From: Torymus aiolomorphi
Lineage: Eukaryota; Arthropoda; Insecta; Hymenoptera; Torymidae
NCBI GenBank assembly: GCA_036365515.1
Contig: CM070877.1
Span: forward strand, 62,272,475-62,336,474
Length of the DNA stretch: 64,000 bases
Direction: 5' to 3'
The notes beneath the pieces were generated by a model, which saw only the letters and a list, made by a program, of their open reading frames with translations, did no database searches and was not told the DNA's origin. Of the stretch, positions 36,005 through 46,202 are shown piece by piece. Position numbers and translations under genes: made by a program. How positions within the stretch are numbered: the first letter of the stretch is position 1; every line of letters begins with the position of its first letter.

Positions 36005-36883
36005 CTAATTGGTAGGGATATGTTTTTCTTTAGCTTTGTGTATTGGTATTACTTCCGCTATTTTTAAAGCATCTGGCCACGTTGCCTTTTCGATACATAG
36101 ATTACAAATGTGAACAAGTTGATCAACTATGTGGACACTTAGAGTTTTTAATGTTTTTGTGTTGATATTATCAAATCCACCTTTTTTATTGTCCATGTTG
36201 TTAATAATATTTAAGACTTCAATATGGTTTGTTGGAGTAATAAAAATACTTTTTCTGTTCATTGGTGGGAGTTTTATTTTCTCATTTCTTGGCTGCACTA
36301 TTTTATCACTTATCTTTTTTCCTATTTCGCAAAAAAATTTGTTCATGTGTTCAGCCATATCTGCTGAATCCGTGATTTTAACACTATTATCCATTATATA
36401 TTTAAGGTTTTTGTTTCTTTTGTTATTTTTCCCAAGTTTTTGATTTAATACGTTCCACAAACTCTTTGGGTTTTTCATCTTTGCCTGTATCTGCTCTCTG
36501 TCAAATGACTCTTTGGCTTTATTTATAATTTTCTTTAATATTAAGTTAAACTTTCTATAATTCTCTCTTTTCTTTGGATTATTTGGATCTTTTTTCCATA
36601 ATTTGTAAAGTTTCTCTTTGGTTACGCAAGATTTAATTATAGCAGAGGTTATCCAATTTTTTCCTGGATACAGTATATTCTTTTTACAATCTTTTTTCGA
36701 ATACTGTGCTTTACTTAGACATATTTTTATTTTACTGACTAGGTTATTTACTGCTAAATTTGGCTCATTAATTAACGACAATTCTGACCAGTTAATTAAT
36801 TTAGCTTCAGTCCTAAGTTTGTTATAACTTATACGATTCATTGCATGAAATTCTTTTGTGGCTCTTATCTTATTTATGGACAT
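36005..36883 (-). pseudogene. LINE C EN-RT linker and RT N-terminus
   Basis: A 292-codon ORF. It contains the linker PGKNWITSAIIKSC around residue 74, a lysine-rich stretch, and at its end the RT fingers (AEVIPIHKAKE). A frame break near 36005 cuts RT motif 2. It lies between the endonuclease and palm and matches LINE A/B by position and sequence. Confidence 0.8.
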
Positions 36884-36949
36884 GAAAATTGGAAAATGAT
36901 CATTAAGCGGAATTTTTAAAATGAAAGTTTTATAGTTAATTTATCTAGC

Positions 36950-37627
36950 TTAATAAAAAATATTGTCTATGCATGTTCCTGAATTGTTGTTTCTATCAGA
37001 TGGTCTGGTAATATTTCGAAAGCCTGGGTAGTAACCATGCTCTAATAAAATATGCAAAAATTCTTGGTGGATTGATTCATGATTAGAAATATCAAAGTTA
37101 AAGTCCCCTATTATGAGGTTATTTTTATATTTACTGTTATTATTTATCAAGTTCTTGAGTATTAATAAAAATTCCGATTTACTAATGTCGTGTGATGTAT
37201 ACAGGGCGGATACCATAATTTCGTTATTATTTTCAATTGCAATATTAGAGTTAATTATTTTGAGGTTATTTATAGTTAATACTTCTGTCGTATCAGTTAA
37301 GTAGTCGCTTACGTAAATCACCAGTCCATCTGATATATTAATTTTACTGTTATTGTAGTACATATTGTACCCCGGTATACTAAAATATTCGTTATGCTCC
37401 AAATTCCATGTTTCAGTGCACACAATAATACAAGGTTTTATCACTAGACTCTTCAGGAATACTAATAGTTTATGAAAGTTCGCATTTGAACTCCTTATAT
37501 TTACGTTTAAAATTACTTCCTTTTCAAAAGCCATACATCTATTTAGTTCACTAAGATCATCACAATTATAGTCAGTATTAATTATTTCATTCTGTAAGTC
37601 CTCAATTAGATTAAAGTTATTTTCCAT
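36950..37627 (-). pseudogene. LINE C apurinic-like endonuclease
   Basis: A 225-codon ORF with the APE-type endonuclease hallmarks NVNIRSSNANFH (about residue 42), VCTETWN (about 70, catalytic Glu) and IIGDFNFDIS (about 172, Asp-x-Asn). It nicks target DNA to prime reverse transcription. The C-terminal catalytic SDH-type motif is not visible before the stop at 36950, where a break precedes the linker. Confidence 0.85.
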
Positions 37628-39099
37628 GTAAGTTTGCAGTGGTAGGTTTAGATGTCCCTGGTATCGCTGGCAGTGATGAGTGCTGTGAGCCTGTCGAATC
37701 GCTGTTTGTTCTTATTACTCTTCTTGGTGTTATTGATTGTTGATTTATTGCGCTATCTACCTTACCAAAATACCGTTGGAGGGTAGGTTGCACAGGGTAA
37801 TCAGTCATTTCTATGTATTTTTTAATTTTGGATTTTAATATTTCACATAGATCACTGTCGATTGCACAATGGTTTGTATTATAATTAGTTTTAAATTTTT
37901 CATTGCAAAAAACACAGTTCGGACATTTCATAATTTCACTAGTACACTTTGAGGTTATGTGATTTCCATTGCACTTAGAACACGTGTCTTCATTCTTGCA
38001 TTTTTTACTGTTATGCCCAAATCTTGAACATTTATTGTAAGGATAAGAATTTATAATATCGAATACTCTACAACTCTAATAACCAATAAATAATCTGCTC
38101 TTGTTGTCTCTGATATGTTTATAAATATCCGATGTTACCTCAATTATAGCACTGTTGGTGTCTGTTTTTGTATTGGTATATACATGCAGTACTTTACACT
38201 TGTTTTCCATATTCTTAAAATTTCTTAGGTTGATATCTTGTTCAATTACTTTTTCATCTTCGAGAGTCTTATCGATATTTATTACTTTTACTTTAGGTTT
38301 ATTGATTTGTTCCTTTTCAATTTTAATGTCACTGTTCAGTAAATTGTTCAGAGTATTTTCAATTGTATTAAAGCTATCTTCATTAGTGCAATTAATTATC
38401 ACTGTGTCTTTGTTCTTGCACACTACACTTTTTGTTTGTATTGTTTTTCTAAATATAGAGTTAGTTGTTGATTTACTATTTTTTCAATGTCGGTTGTATC
38501 TTTGCTGTTAGTTTTTTTTATTATTAGTTTAGGTATTCTTTTACTCTTTGGTTCTATATTAGCTGTTATTTCAGCGAAAGTCTTGATCTTATTGTTGTTA
38601 TTGTTATTACCCTGCTTTTCTTTCGTAAGCAATTCATTTAATGTTCTATTTTTGTCTTGTAATTCACTATTTAGTTGTTTCAACAATTGAATTTCAATTC
38701 TTAAGGATTGTGTTTCATTGCAGTCTTCGAACACAGTTTCATTAAGTCCTTTGTTCTTGTCCTTGTCATTGTCCTTTTCAAGATCAATTTCACTAATAAT
38801 TTCTTGTTTAATTTGTTCTTTTGTGAATAATTTAACTTGAGCTATTAATTCTTTAGCTTCTCTGCTCAAGGTACCATATGGCAAGTTTGAGGTTAGAGGT
38901 TGGCATGGTCTTGGCAGATTATAAGTGTGTTGCTAATGAATTTAACAGGGCAACCGACGTTATATTTTGTTACTATCTCCTTTGTGTGAAATACGTTTTC
39001 ACAAAAAAGACACAAAACCGCTCCAACTTGTAGTGTTGGATGACACTTATAGAATTTAGTAAGCGAGTCGTCGGGCGGCTTCTTCCCTCCCGACGCCAT
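37617..39099 (-). pseudogene. LINE C ORF1 (Cys-rich N-terminus, coiled coil, CCHC)
   Basis: Four minus-strand pieces make ORF1. 38893-39099 starts MASGGKKPPDD with a Cys/His pattern (CLFCENVFH). 38423-38884 is Glu/Lys-rich coiled coil (residues about 60-90, LRIEIQLLKQLNSEL). 38076-38423 has an RRM-like segment (TVIINCTNEDSF). The part to 37617 holds zinc-knuckle Cys/His spacing near 37930-38050 (a CSRFGHNSKKC pattern, followed by CSKCNGNHITSKC). ORF1 binds element RNA. Frame breaks lie near 38885, 38420 and 38075. Confidence 0.75.
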
Positions 39100-39660
39100 G
39101 ATGGCAACCTGCCATCGTAGAATTAATATGGAAGTTAATACGTCGTATAATTAACAGGGAATTTAATTGTACGCCGTGTTATTACATTACATTTGCCAAA
39201 TTAATTCTTCTGTATTCCCCTATAATTATTATTAAACAGTTAATTCTTAATTAAACGAGACTTTAATTAAATATTAATAGGTAATCTTTAATTAAACGCT
39301 GGTTATAATTAAAGATGGTTAATCTTTAGTTAAACGTGCGTAGAATTAAAGATTAAAAGTTAATCGTTAATTAAATGAGTGTCTAATTAAATTAAGTTAA
39401 TTCTTAATTAAGTGGGCCTATAATTAAATATTAAAATTTAATTATTAATAAATTGAGCTTTGAATTAAAGAATAAAAGATGAATTGTTAATTATATAATG
39501 GACAATTAACTATTGTTCGAACCCTGTTTGACACTTAAATTGCCGTACTAACTTATAACAGATATATTTTTGCTTCTGGAGGGTCTAGAGACACTTTCAA
39601 AAAACGAAATTAAAGGTTTTATAGTCTACCTTCATGATATATTGTCTGGCTATATCGATT

Positions 39661-40005
39661 TGTTGGAAAAACGGCGTAGAACTCTCGGTTCGCTGGGTGT
39701 CACGGCGCTGCGCGCTCTCTCTCTCCCCTTCCCCCGCTGCCTCGTCTTGTGCGTCTTGTCAAGCGCCGGCGCTCGCGCGTTTTTTACTCACTTCCGAGCA
39801 AGAGTCGGACGGAGAGCACCTGCCGTACATGTGTACAGTGTTCATTATTAGTATTGTATAAAGTCTAATTATTTGATTTAGAAGAGGTTTTGTGAGGTGA
39901 AGTTGAATTGGAAGAGGACAATAAAGATTTTCATTGTATAAAGGTTAGAAGTGTTTTTATTGTAGAGAGAGTGAAAATACCCATAAATAACCTTAAGTTC
40001 TAACA
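39661..40005 (+). mobile_element. 345-bp solo LTR with CGATT target duplication
   Basis: Begins TGTTGGAAAA and ends TTCTAACA, flanked by CGATT (39656-39660 and 40006-40010). The left arm of the foldback element reads straight through (TATATCAATTAGAAG inverted), giving a direct empty-site proof. AATAAA at 39920-39925 gives plus orientation. The 5-bp TSD suits Copia or Bel-Pao type integrases, but no internal region is present, so the superfamily is open. Confidence 0.9.
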
Positions 40006-40410
40006 CGATTAGAAGCCAGGTATATTTAAAAATGCAAAAATCTGAAACAAATCTGTTTTTATTCTATTTATTTTGGTAGGTTTTGAGAGCTGTATGGTGC
40101 GAATTCTAGTTTTATATGGAGTAAAAAAATTGCTGAGCATATTTTATGCATTATAGAAACATAAAAAAAATTCATTGTACATATAAAATCATTTTTCAAG
40201 AACGGAAAAAATCGCTAATTCGAAACAATTCGAAAAATTCGAAAAAAAAACGTTTAAATCGTATTTTAAAAACTGGCACGGTTCAAACTATTTCTTTTTA
40301 TGATGTAGGAGTGTTTCTCATAGTTTTTCAACATTTAGAAGAGATCTGGAGGGTGGAACAAGGTTTCTAGAAATTTAGAAAATAGCGGACACCCTAATTT
40401 GTATATATAT

Positions 40411-42692
40411 ATACACGGTGACCCATTTTAATCGCCGCACCCGGATTTCTCAGAACTTAAGCCAGATAGAGAAAAATGGTTCAGACAAAAGTTATAGGGG
40501 ACAAAGGGGGCCACATAATGGCGCTAACGTCTTTGATCTTGAACTTGACCTTTGAGGTTATTTCAAGGTCAAAGTGGTTTTTTCATATGGAAACACCTAG
40601 TTTTGACCCCGGATTCGGAAAGAGCGGGAAATTTTACGTTCAAAACCATATTGAGAAATTTTTTCCAAGGTCATTTCAAGGTCAAATCTAGGTCAAACTC
40701 AGAAAAGTCCGTTTAAAATCGTTTTTTTCCATGAACCACAGGTTAGCTGGTTCACATTGATCGTAGGCTTAATAGAGGAACCCACACACCCCACACCCAA
40801 AACTTACACATCCCAGTAAACAAAACTCAAACTCGCACATCCTAACCCCATATACTTCATGCTCTCACATGTTGAACTGTTACATCCCGGTCCCACAACC
40901 ATACCCCACATCCCCCAGTCCCACACATCCCTACCCCACGCATGCTAATCCCATTCACCCCAAACCCACACATCCTGAACCCTGAAAAATTTTTCTCAAG
41001 GGCAAAATGATTTTTTAACGGAAACTTTAAGATCGTTGAAGCTTCTGTTATAAATGTATTAACCTTACTTTTTGCGCTACCCAGAAAGAACGACGTGGAC
41101 GTAGTAAGGATTGTTTCCTTTGGGGTGCTTAATTAAAGTGAGTCCCCTTGCCTCTCACTGGTCGGGGTGCTTGATTATAGTGAGTCCCCTTGCCTCTCAC
41201 TGTTCGGGGAGCTTGATTATCGTGAGTCCCCTCGCCTCTCACTAATGTAAATAAATTTTTATTTAATCTCGAAGCAAGTGTTCGAAATGACGACCATTTG
41301 CTTCAAGGTACATATTCAAACGCCTTTGAAAATGGCGAACTGTGTTCTGCAAAGTTTGTCTCGGAATGGCAGCGCATGCTCGACGAATCCTATCCTGCAT
41401 ATCTGCTCTTGTAGTGAGTTGTTGCTCAAAAAGAGTATTTTTTAAATACCCCCATAAATAGAAATCTGTTGATGTAAGATCGGGTGAGCAAGCAGGCCAG
41501 TTAACCGGACCTCCTCGACCAATCCATCTGTTACCATAGTGCTCATTCAAAGAAGCCCTTACAATTCGAGCGAAATGTGGTGCTGCGCCGTCCTGCTGGA
41601 GCCACATTCTTCGTCGTGTTTCTAAATCACCATCTTCCATCAATCCAGGTAGTTCATCTCTTATTAGCGTCAAATTCGTCGAGCATGCGCTGCCATTCCG
41701 AGACAAACTTTGCAGAACACAGTTCGCCATTTTCAAAGGCGTTTGACTATGTGCCTTGAAGCAAACGGTCGTCATTTCGAACATTTGCTCTGAGGTTAAA
41801 TAAAAATTTATTTACATTAGTGAGAGGCGAGGGGATTCACTATAATCAAGCACCCCGAACAGTGAGAGGCAAGGGGACTCACTATAATCAAGCACCCCGA
41901 ACAGTGAGAGGCAAGGGGACTCACTATAATCAAACACCCCGACCAGTGAGCGGCAAGGGGACTCACTTTAATTAAGCACCCCAAAGGAAACAATCCTTAC
42001 TACGTCCACGTCGTTGTTTCTGAGTAGCGCAAAAAGTAAGGTTAATACATTTATAACAGAAGCTTCAACGATCTTAAAGTTTCCGTTAAAAAATCATTTT
42101 GCCCTTGAGAAAAATTTTTCAGGGTTCAGGATGTGAGGTTGGGGTGTATGGGATTAGCATGCGTGGGGTAGGGATGTGTGGGACTGGGGGTGTGGGGTAT
42201 GGTAGTGGGACCGGGGTGTAACAGTTCAGTATGTGAGGGTATGAAGTGTATGGGGTTAGGATGTGCGAGTTTGAGTTTTGTTTACTAGGATGTGTAAGTT
42301 TTGAGTATGGGGTGTGTGGGTTCCTCTATTAAGCCTACTATAAATTTGAACCAGCTTAGCCTGTGGTTCATAGAAAAAAACGATTTTAAACGGACTTTTC
42401 TGAGTTTGACCTAGATTTGAGGTTGAAATGACGTTGGAAAAAATTTCTCAATATGATTTTGAACGTAAAATTTCCGGCTCTTTCCGAATCCGGGGTCAAA
42501 ACTAGGTGTTTCCATATGAAAAAACCACTTTGACCTTGAAATAACCTCAAAGGTCAAGTTCAAGGTCAAAGAAGTTAGCGCCATTATATGGCCCCCTTTA
42601 TCCCCTATAACTTTTGTCTGAACCATTTTTCTCTATCTGGCTTAGGTTCCGAGAAATCCGGGTGCGGCGATTAAAATGGGTCACCGTGTATA
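40411..42692. mobile_element. Tc1/mariner element copy 2, collapsed into a palindrome
   Basis: The ends ACACGGTGACCC (40413) and its inverse (42690) are flanked by TATA-rich DNA. The left arm is 40413-41675, the right arm about 41676-42690, with three-base microhomology (ATT) at the junction. Arms repeat the TCAAGGTCA block, a C/A-rich tract and the CTCTCACT tandem repeats (about 41120-41245, 41815-41985). It looks like a deletion-inversion derivative of the element seen as copy 1. Confidence 0.85.
41263..41784 (-). pseudogene. Chimeric Tc1/mariner transposase ORF spanning the palindrome centre
   Basis: 173 codons. Residues 37-173 are genuine transposase C-terminus: LTLIRDELPGL, MWLQQDGAAPHFA (DDE Asp), CSPDLTSTDFYLWGYLKN (third acidic position region). 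Residues 1-36 read through the inverse copy of the same region's noncoding side, so the start is an artefact of the palindrome. The N-terminal DNA-binding domain and first Asp are absent. It cannot be a functional transposase. Confidence 0.75.
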
Positions 42693-43852
42693 TACTATAC
42701 TTTATAATGATTGTATTCCTGTTATTATTCGCCCTTGCCATTATTCTTTCTTTACTACATCCTCCCCAAACTTTTCGCCTTTGAGAATTACTACAATTAT
42801 AATTGCAACTATAATCACAATTACTTTTTTTTTTTTTTCGATTGGTCTGTAAGATCTTATTTTTTGGCTTAAAAATGTATTTAATTATCTTATCATTTAA
42901 CCTAATTAAAAGCAATGCGATTGGTTGATGGTTCAATATCCGGTATGAATATAGCGCCTAAATTCAAAGTATTCTCTGATATAAAATGATTATTTTGATA
43001 TAGAAATTAATTAAATGATTTATAATCAATAAAATAATCGTTAAATTATTCAATATCCCAAATGATTAGAATTTTGTCCATTTTGTAATAGTTCAATTAC
43101 GAAATAAACACTGTTTTCTTGAAAGAATAAGTTCTGGTACCACAAGGTAGAGATTTGGAATTAAGACTCCAAAAGTCTTCTGCAACCAATTATCCTAGAA
43201 AGGCGTAGTCGAGTTGGAGGTAGGCTATGAACAAAAATGCGTTTGAGCAGGTTAGCCAAATGTAACTGCAAACGCAAGCAAGGCAAGGTCAAGGTAATAA
43301 CGTAAGAAGAGCATCAATGGGCAACGCAAGTAATGGGTTCATAGCGGATAGTTCCATAGTTTCATACGCGGTTTAGTTTCGGCTGATCGGCCCTATTCTT
43401 AAGCGCTACGGTCCCGCACCGGTCATATCCGCGTCAACCAATCACCTCTTTATTTTGGTCGAACTTAACCAATCACAATGCCCTATTTTCGCGTCACTTG
43501 CGATACCCTGTGTTTGATCTGCATCAATCTTATCATAGATTCATTATTTTAAACCAAAGTACCAAAATATACGTGTCCTTGAGGCCTAGATATATATGAG
43601 ATACAGATTCGTCCAGTATTTTTTTGACTAAACATATCGTTTATACCAGTTTATAGGCCGCTCTTTTACCACTGAACTCTGTACGCCCTACGTATCCTTT
43701 TCTTACCGCTTGTGGGTAGGGGTTTTATTCTACTTTACCGGCCCATAGTTTGTGCTAAGCATCCTACATGAGATCCCGCGCTCAGCGCGACACACTTGGG
43801 TCGTGAGAAGGATTGGGCATTGCAGCATCTGTACTTATCCTTGGAGCGGCGT
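42693..43852. other. Region downstream of Gypsy-2, no gene seen
   Basis: AT-rich then mixed sequence, with a poly-T stretch near 42830. I searched by eye for the missing Gypsy-2 3' LTR here and saw none matching 53231-53794. Confidence 0.45.
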
Positions 43853-43993
43853 CCGAGGGCCGCGGAAAAGATGAAGTCAAACAGCGCATGGAAACTTGTC
43901 ACGATATTTCGCGGCGTCCGGGCGCCGTGGAAAAATTTTATAATAATCGCGAGACAATCGTGATGCTGCGCGGCGTCCGAGGGCCGCGGTAGA
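43853..43993. repeat. Three copies of a ~58-bp repeat (GCGGCGTCCGAGGGCCGCGG)
   Basis: Copies begin at about 43855, 43912 and 43971; the middle one has GGGCGCCGTGG. Each is followed by AAAAATTTT(A/G)-type sequence. They lie in the Gypsy-2 3' noncoding region. Confidence 0.75.
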
Positions 43994-44049
43994 AAAATTT
44001 TGCCGACCTATGTCTATTTTTCCTACCTGCTCGTCCCCTTTATGGCCTA

Positions 44050-44949
44050 CTACAGCGTTTCGTCCGCTTCTTGCGGTGGTTCTGCCGAGTTTGGTGTTGG
44101 TTTAGGTAGTTCGAAGCTATGTTGAATCATGTCCATATGGACAATACGCGTGTGTTCCTCCTTTCTTATTTCTACGCTATGAGTTCCATAGTTAACATCC
44201 AGGATCTCGCACGGTCCTACGTACTCCTGGTCTATCTTCCCGTGTTTAGGTTTCTTCAGCACGCAGACCATTTCCCCTTCACGGAAATGCCGTATATTCT
44301 GGCGCTGATCGTAATAGAACTTTGATTTATATTTGGCTTGAGCTAGATTCATGGCTGCTAACGTCGGCAGCTGGGTGAGCGATTGTGCTGTGTCAGCCAT
44401 GTATTCGTTATATGTCAGTAGGTGCTCCCTAGGAGGGAAACTAGACGGCGTTTTGGCTCTCAAGCCGAACACTATTTCGTGCGGTGTGTAACCTGATCCT
44501 TCGTGCACGTATCCCAGCAACGTATCCCAGTCCGTACATTCCTTTAAGTAAAACTTCAAATATTCATTGACCGTGTGATGCATCCTCTCAATGCCGCCGT
44601 TAGACTGGGGATGGTAAGCCGTGGTTGAAAATTTATTAATTTTAAAAATCCGCGCGAACTCTTCTAAGGTACGGTTCATAAAATGAGGTCCCTGACCTGA
44701 TATTAAGGTGACTGGGGACCCAAAATAACAGATTAACTTTTCCGTTAAAGCACGGGTAACCTCTTCTGCCGTTGCTTGCCTCACGGGTGCCAGTATGCAG
44801 TACTTACTGAAATTATCTTGCATTGTTAGTATGTACTGGTTGTCCGCCGATGTCAGTTCCTTCGGGCCCACGAAGTCGATAGATATTTTGCTAAATGGCC
44901 TTGCTGGCGTGTCGCTTATTAGCATTGGGAGTTTTGTCTTAATCCGCAC
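44050..44949 (-). pseudogene. Gypsy-2 integrase core
   Basis: 299 codons with SIDFVGPKE (first Asp, about residue 24), LISGQGPHF where the family has TDQG (the catalytic Asp is replaced by Gly, about residue 80), and NGGIERMHH (Glu, about 118). A C-terminal basic/GPY-like part (YVGPCEILDVNYG) follows. The N-terminal zinc finger is in a separate ORF (44956-45168) after a stop. The Asp loss makes strand transfer unlikely. Confidence 0.85.
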
Positions 44950-44955
44950 TAATTT

Positions 44956-45168
44956 TTACGTTTGGCAGCCGGGACAGCCCCGTATATACTGTCGCACGTC
45001 CGCTTGCATGGCTCGACAGTAATATTGGTGGGCTAGTTGATCGTACGTCTTTGTCATACCCTTGTGACGGCCTATAGCTGATTCGTGATATTCTTTGATA
45101 AGCCGGAATCTGTCTTGCACTCGCGGCACCGGTAAATTGTTCCTGAAGAAGAATATACAGATGTCCAT
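44956..45168 (-). pseudogene. Gypsy-2 integrase zinc finger
   Basis: 70 codons with the H2C2 pattern HESAIGRHKG and CPGCQT. It is separated from the core by a stop or frameshift at about 44950. Confidence 0.75.
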
Positions 45169-45207
45169 TCCCTTGCAGGCTTTGTTTATTTGATCGATAA
45201 AGAAGCT

Positions 45208-45700
45208 CTATTCCGCGTTCGTTAACATTCCTAGATCTTTTATTATGCCTACTGACTTTATTTCAGATTCTTCTAGTCGTTGTTTTAGCGCCCTTATGCA
45301 ACGTTTCATATCCTGCCGAATAGGTCTGTTGTTCACATGATCCTTAATAAAGATCCCGAACATTTTCGAGGAACCAATATTCGTTACCCAAATCTCTCCG
45401 ATTTCTCGTTGCGTGCTTGTTAGCTCATCCTCTGACAAGTATCGGCGTTCGATTAAAGCTCCTAAAATTTCAGTGCCCGCGGATAAGTCAGTGGATAGTG
45501 TATATATTAAATTATCGCGATAAGCGAAGGGGTGTTCGTCCAGCTGCTGTACTGCCGTAAACCGCTCTTCAGTATCAGTGTCGCGCGCCCAAGGTGGTGA
45601 TGCATATATTGGCCTTGCCTCGGCTGTGAGGTAGCGGGTCAAGGCTCCGTGATGACGTGGAGACGGATCAGCTGTGCGGTCGGGTGACTCAACCGCACTC
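45208..45700 (-). pseudogene. Gypsy-2 macro-like segment before integrase
   Basis: The 3' two thirds of the ORF 45208-45936. A run YRDNLIYTLSTDLSAG (residues about 135-150), then YLSEDELTSTQREIGE, IGSSKMFGIFIKDH and KRCIRALKQRLEE follows the order of macro-domain strands and helices: an N-terminal His/Thr-Ser-type strand then D-L-S-A-G, later a YYLITK-like strand and helix. The position, just before integrase, matches the similar segment in Gypsy-1 (16284-16898). The inference is by pattern only; the ADP-ribose contacts are only partly recognisable. Confidence 0.45.
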
Positions 45701-46202
45701 TCTGCGCTCAGCCCTCCCGTCTCTCCTATCGGTTCGCACTCCTCGCCAGCTGGTATACTTGCACGTGAGGTATCATGTGGTGGCGTGATATAAGGTGGAA
45801 AGTGCAGTCCTTCCAGATGTAGGTGCATGAAATTGCTTTTGTCGTTGATTCTGTAATGGAGGTATCGAACCGTGTCTCCAGTATAAAAGTGAATGCACAT
45901 ATTTCTCCTATAAATCCGGGGAAGATAAAGACACAATCGGCGTCCCCATACTTATTTTGTGAGGATAGTATTTCACACGCTTCTTGCGGGTTGCCGCAAT
46001 CTGCTAATGCCGGGCTGTTTAATATTTCGTTTCGGAGTTCTACAGCGGTTATTTTTAACCCCGCTATCCTTATCAGTGAGTCGAATAGGCAATTTCCTAC
46101 CGGGCCTGATGGTATATCGACATCTTGACGTAATATCAAATGCGGCTGTGCACATAGCAGTTTTTCGTCATATACGTAAAATCTCTGGGTTTCGGCATCC
46201 AT
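45700..46202 (-). pseudogene. Gypsy-2 OTU-cysteine-protease-like segment
   Basis: The ORF from 46202 has GNCLFDSL, with a candidate catalytic Cys codon at 46089-46091, and YGDADCVFIF further on. The reading then jumps to the ORF 45936-45208, where CIHFYTG and LHLEGLHF (candidate His codon 45802-45804) fit the end of an OTU fold. A frame break near 45915-45930 separates the two halves. OTU proteases remove ubiquitin; in a retroelement this would act on host or element proteins. It lies between RNase H and the macro-like and integrase parts. This is a motif-level match to OTU, not a search. Confidence 0.5.

Larger units (their letters stand above)
34504..39120 (-). mobile_element. LINE C, near full-length, ORF1 plus ORF2
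   Basis: A 4617-bp non-LTR element in the right arm of the foldback element. It ends (3') in an AATAAATAAATAAA tail (34504-34525 on the plus strand) and is flanked by the 6-bp TSD AATTAA (34498-34503, 39121-39126). ORF1 reads from 39099. ORF2 carries endonuclease, linker and RT. It is related to but clearly diverged from LINE A/B (shared PGKNWITSAII linker and FFHSVISYGIIAWGGAY end). Several frameshifts disable it. Confidence 0.88.
33019..40396. mobile_element. Large foldback (palindromic) element with AATT-rich arms
   Basis: Ends TAGGGTGCCCGTTATTT (33019) and inverse ending CACCCTA (40396); TA flanks suit a mariner-like TSD. The left arm is 33019 to about 34170. The right arm runs from about 34310 to 40396, interrupted by LINE C (34504-39120) and a solo LTR (39661-40005). 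Arms of about 1.2 kb contain a TAATTAA-rich block (33580-33900 and its inverse 39120-39520) and the phrase GGTTCAAACTATTTCTTTTTATGATG. No coding capacity of its own. Confidence 0.8.

Noticed and set aside
42693..44049. Possible Gypsy-2 3' LTR
   Set aside because: No sequence matching 53231-53794 (TGTTACGTGT ends) could be seen.
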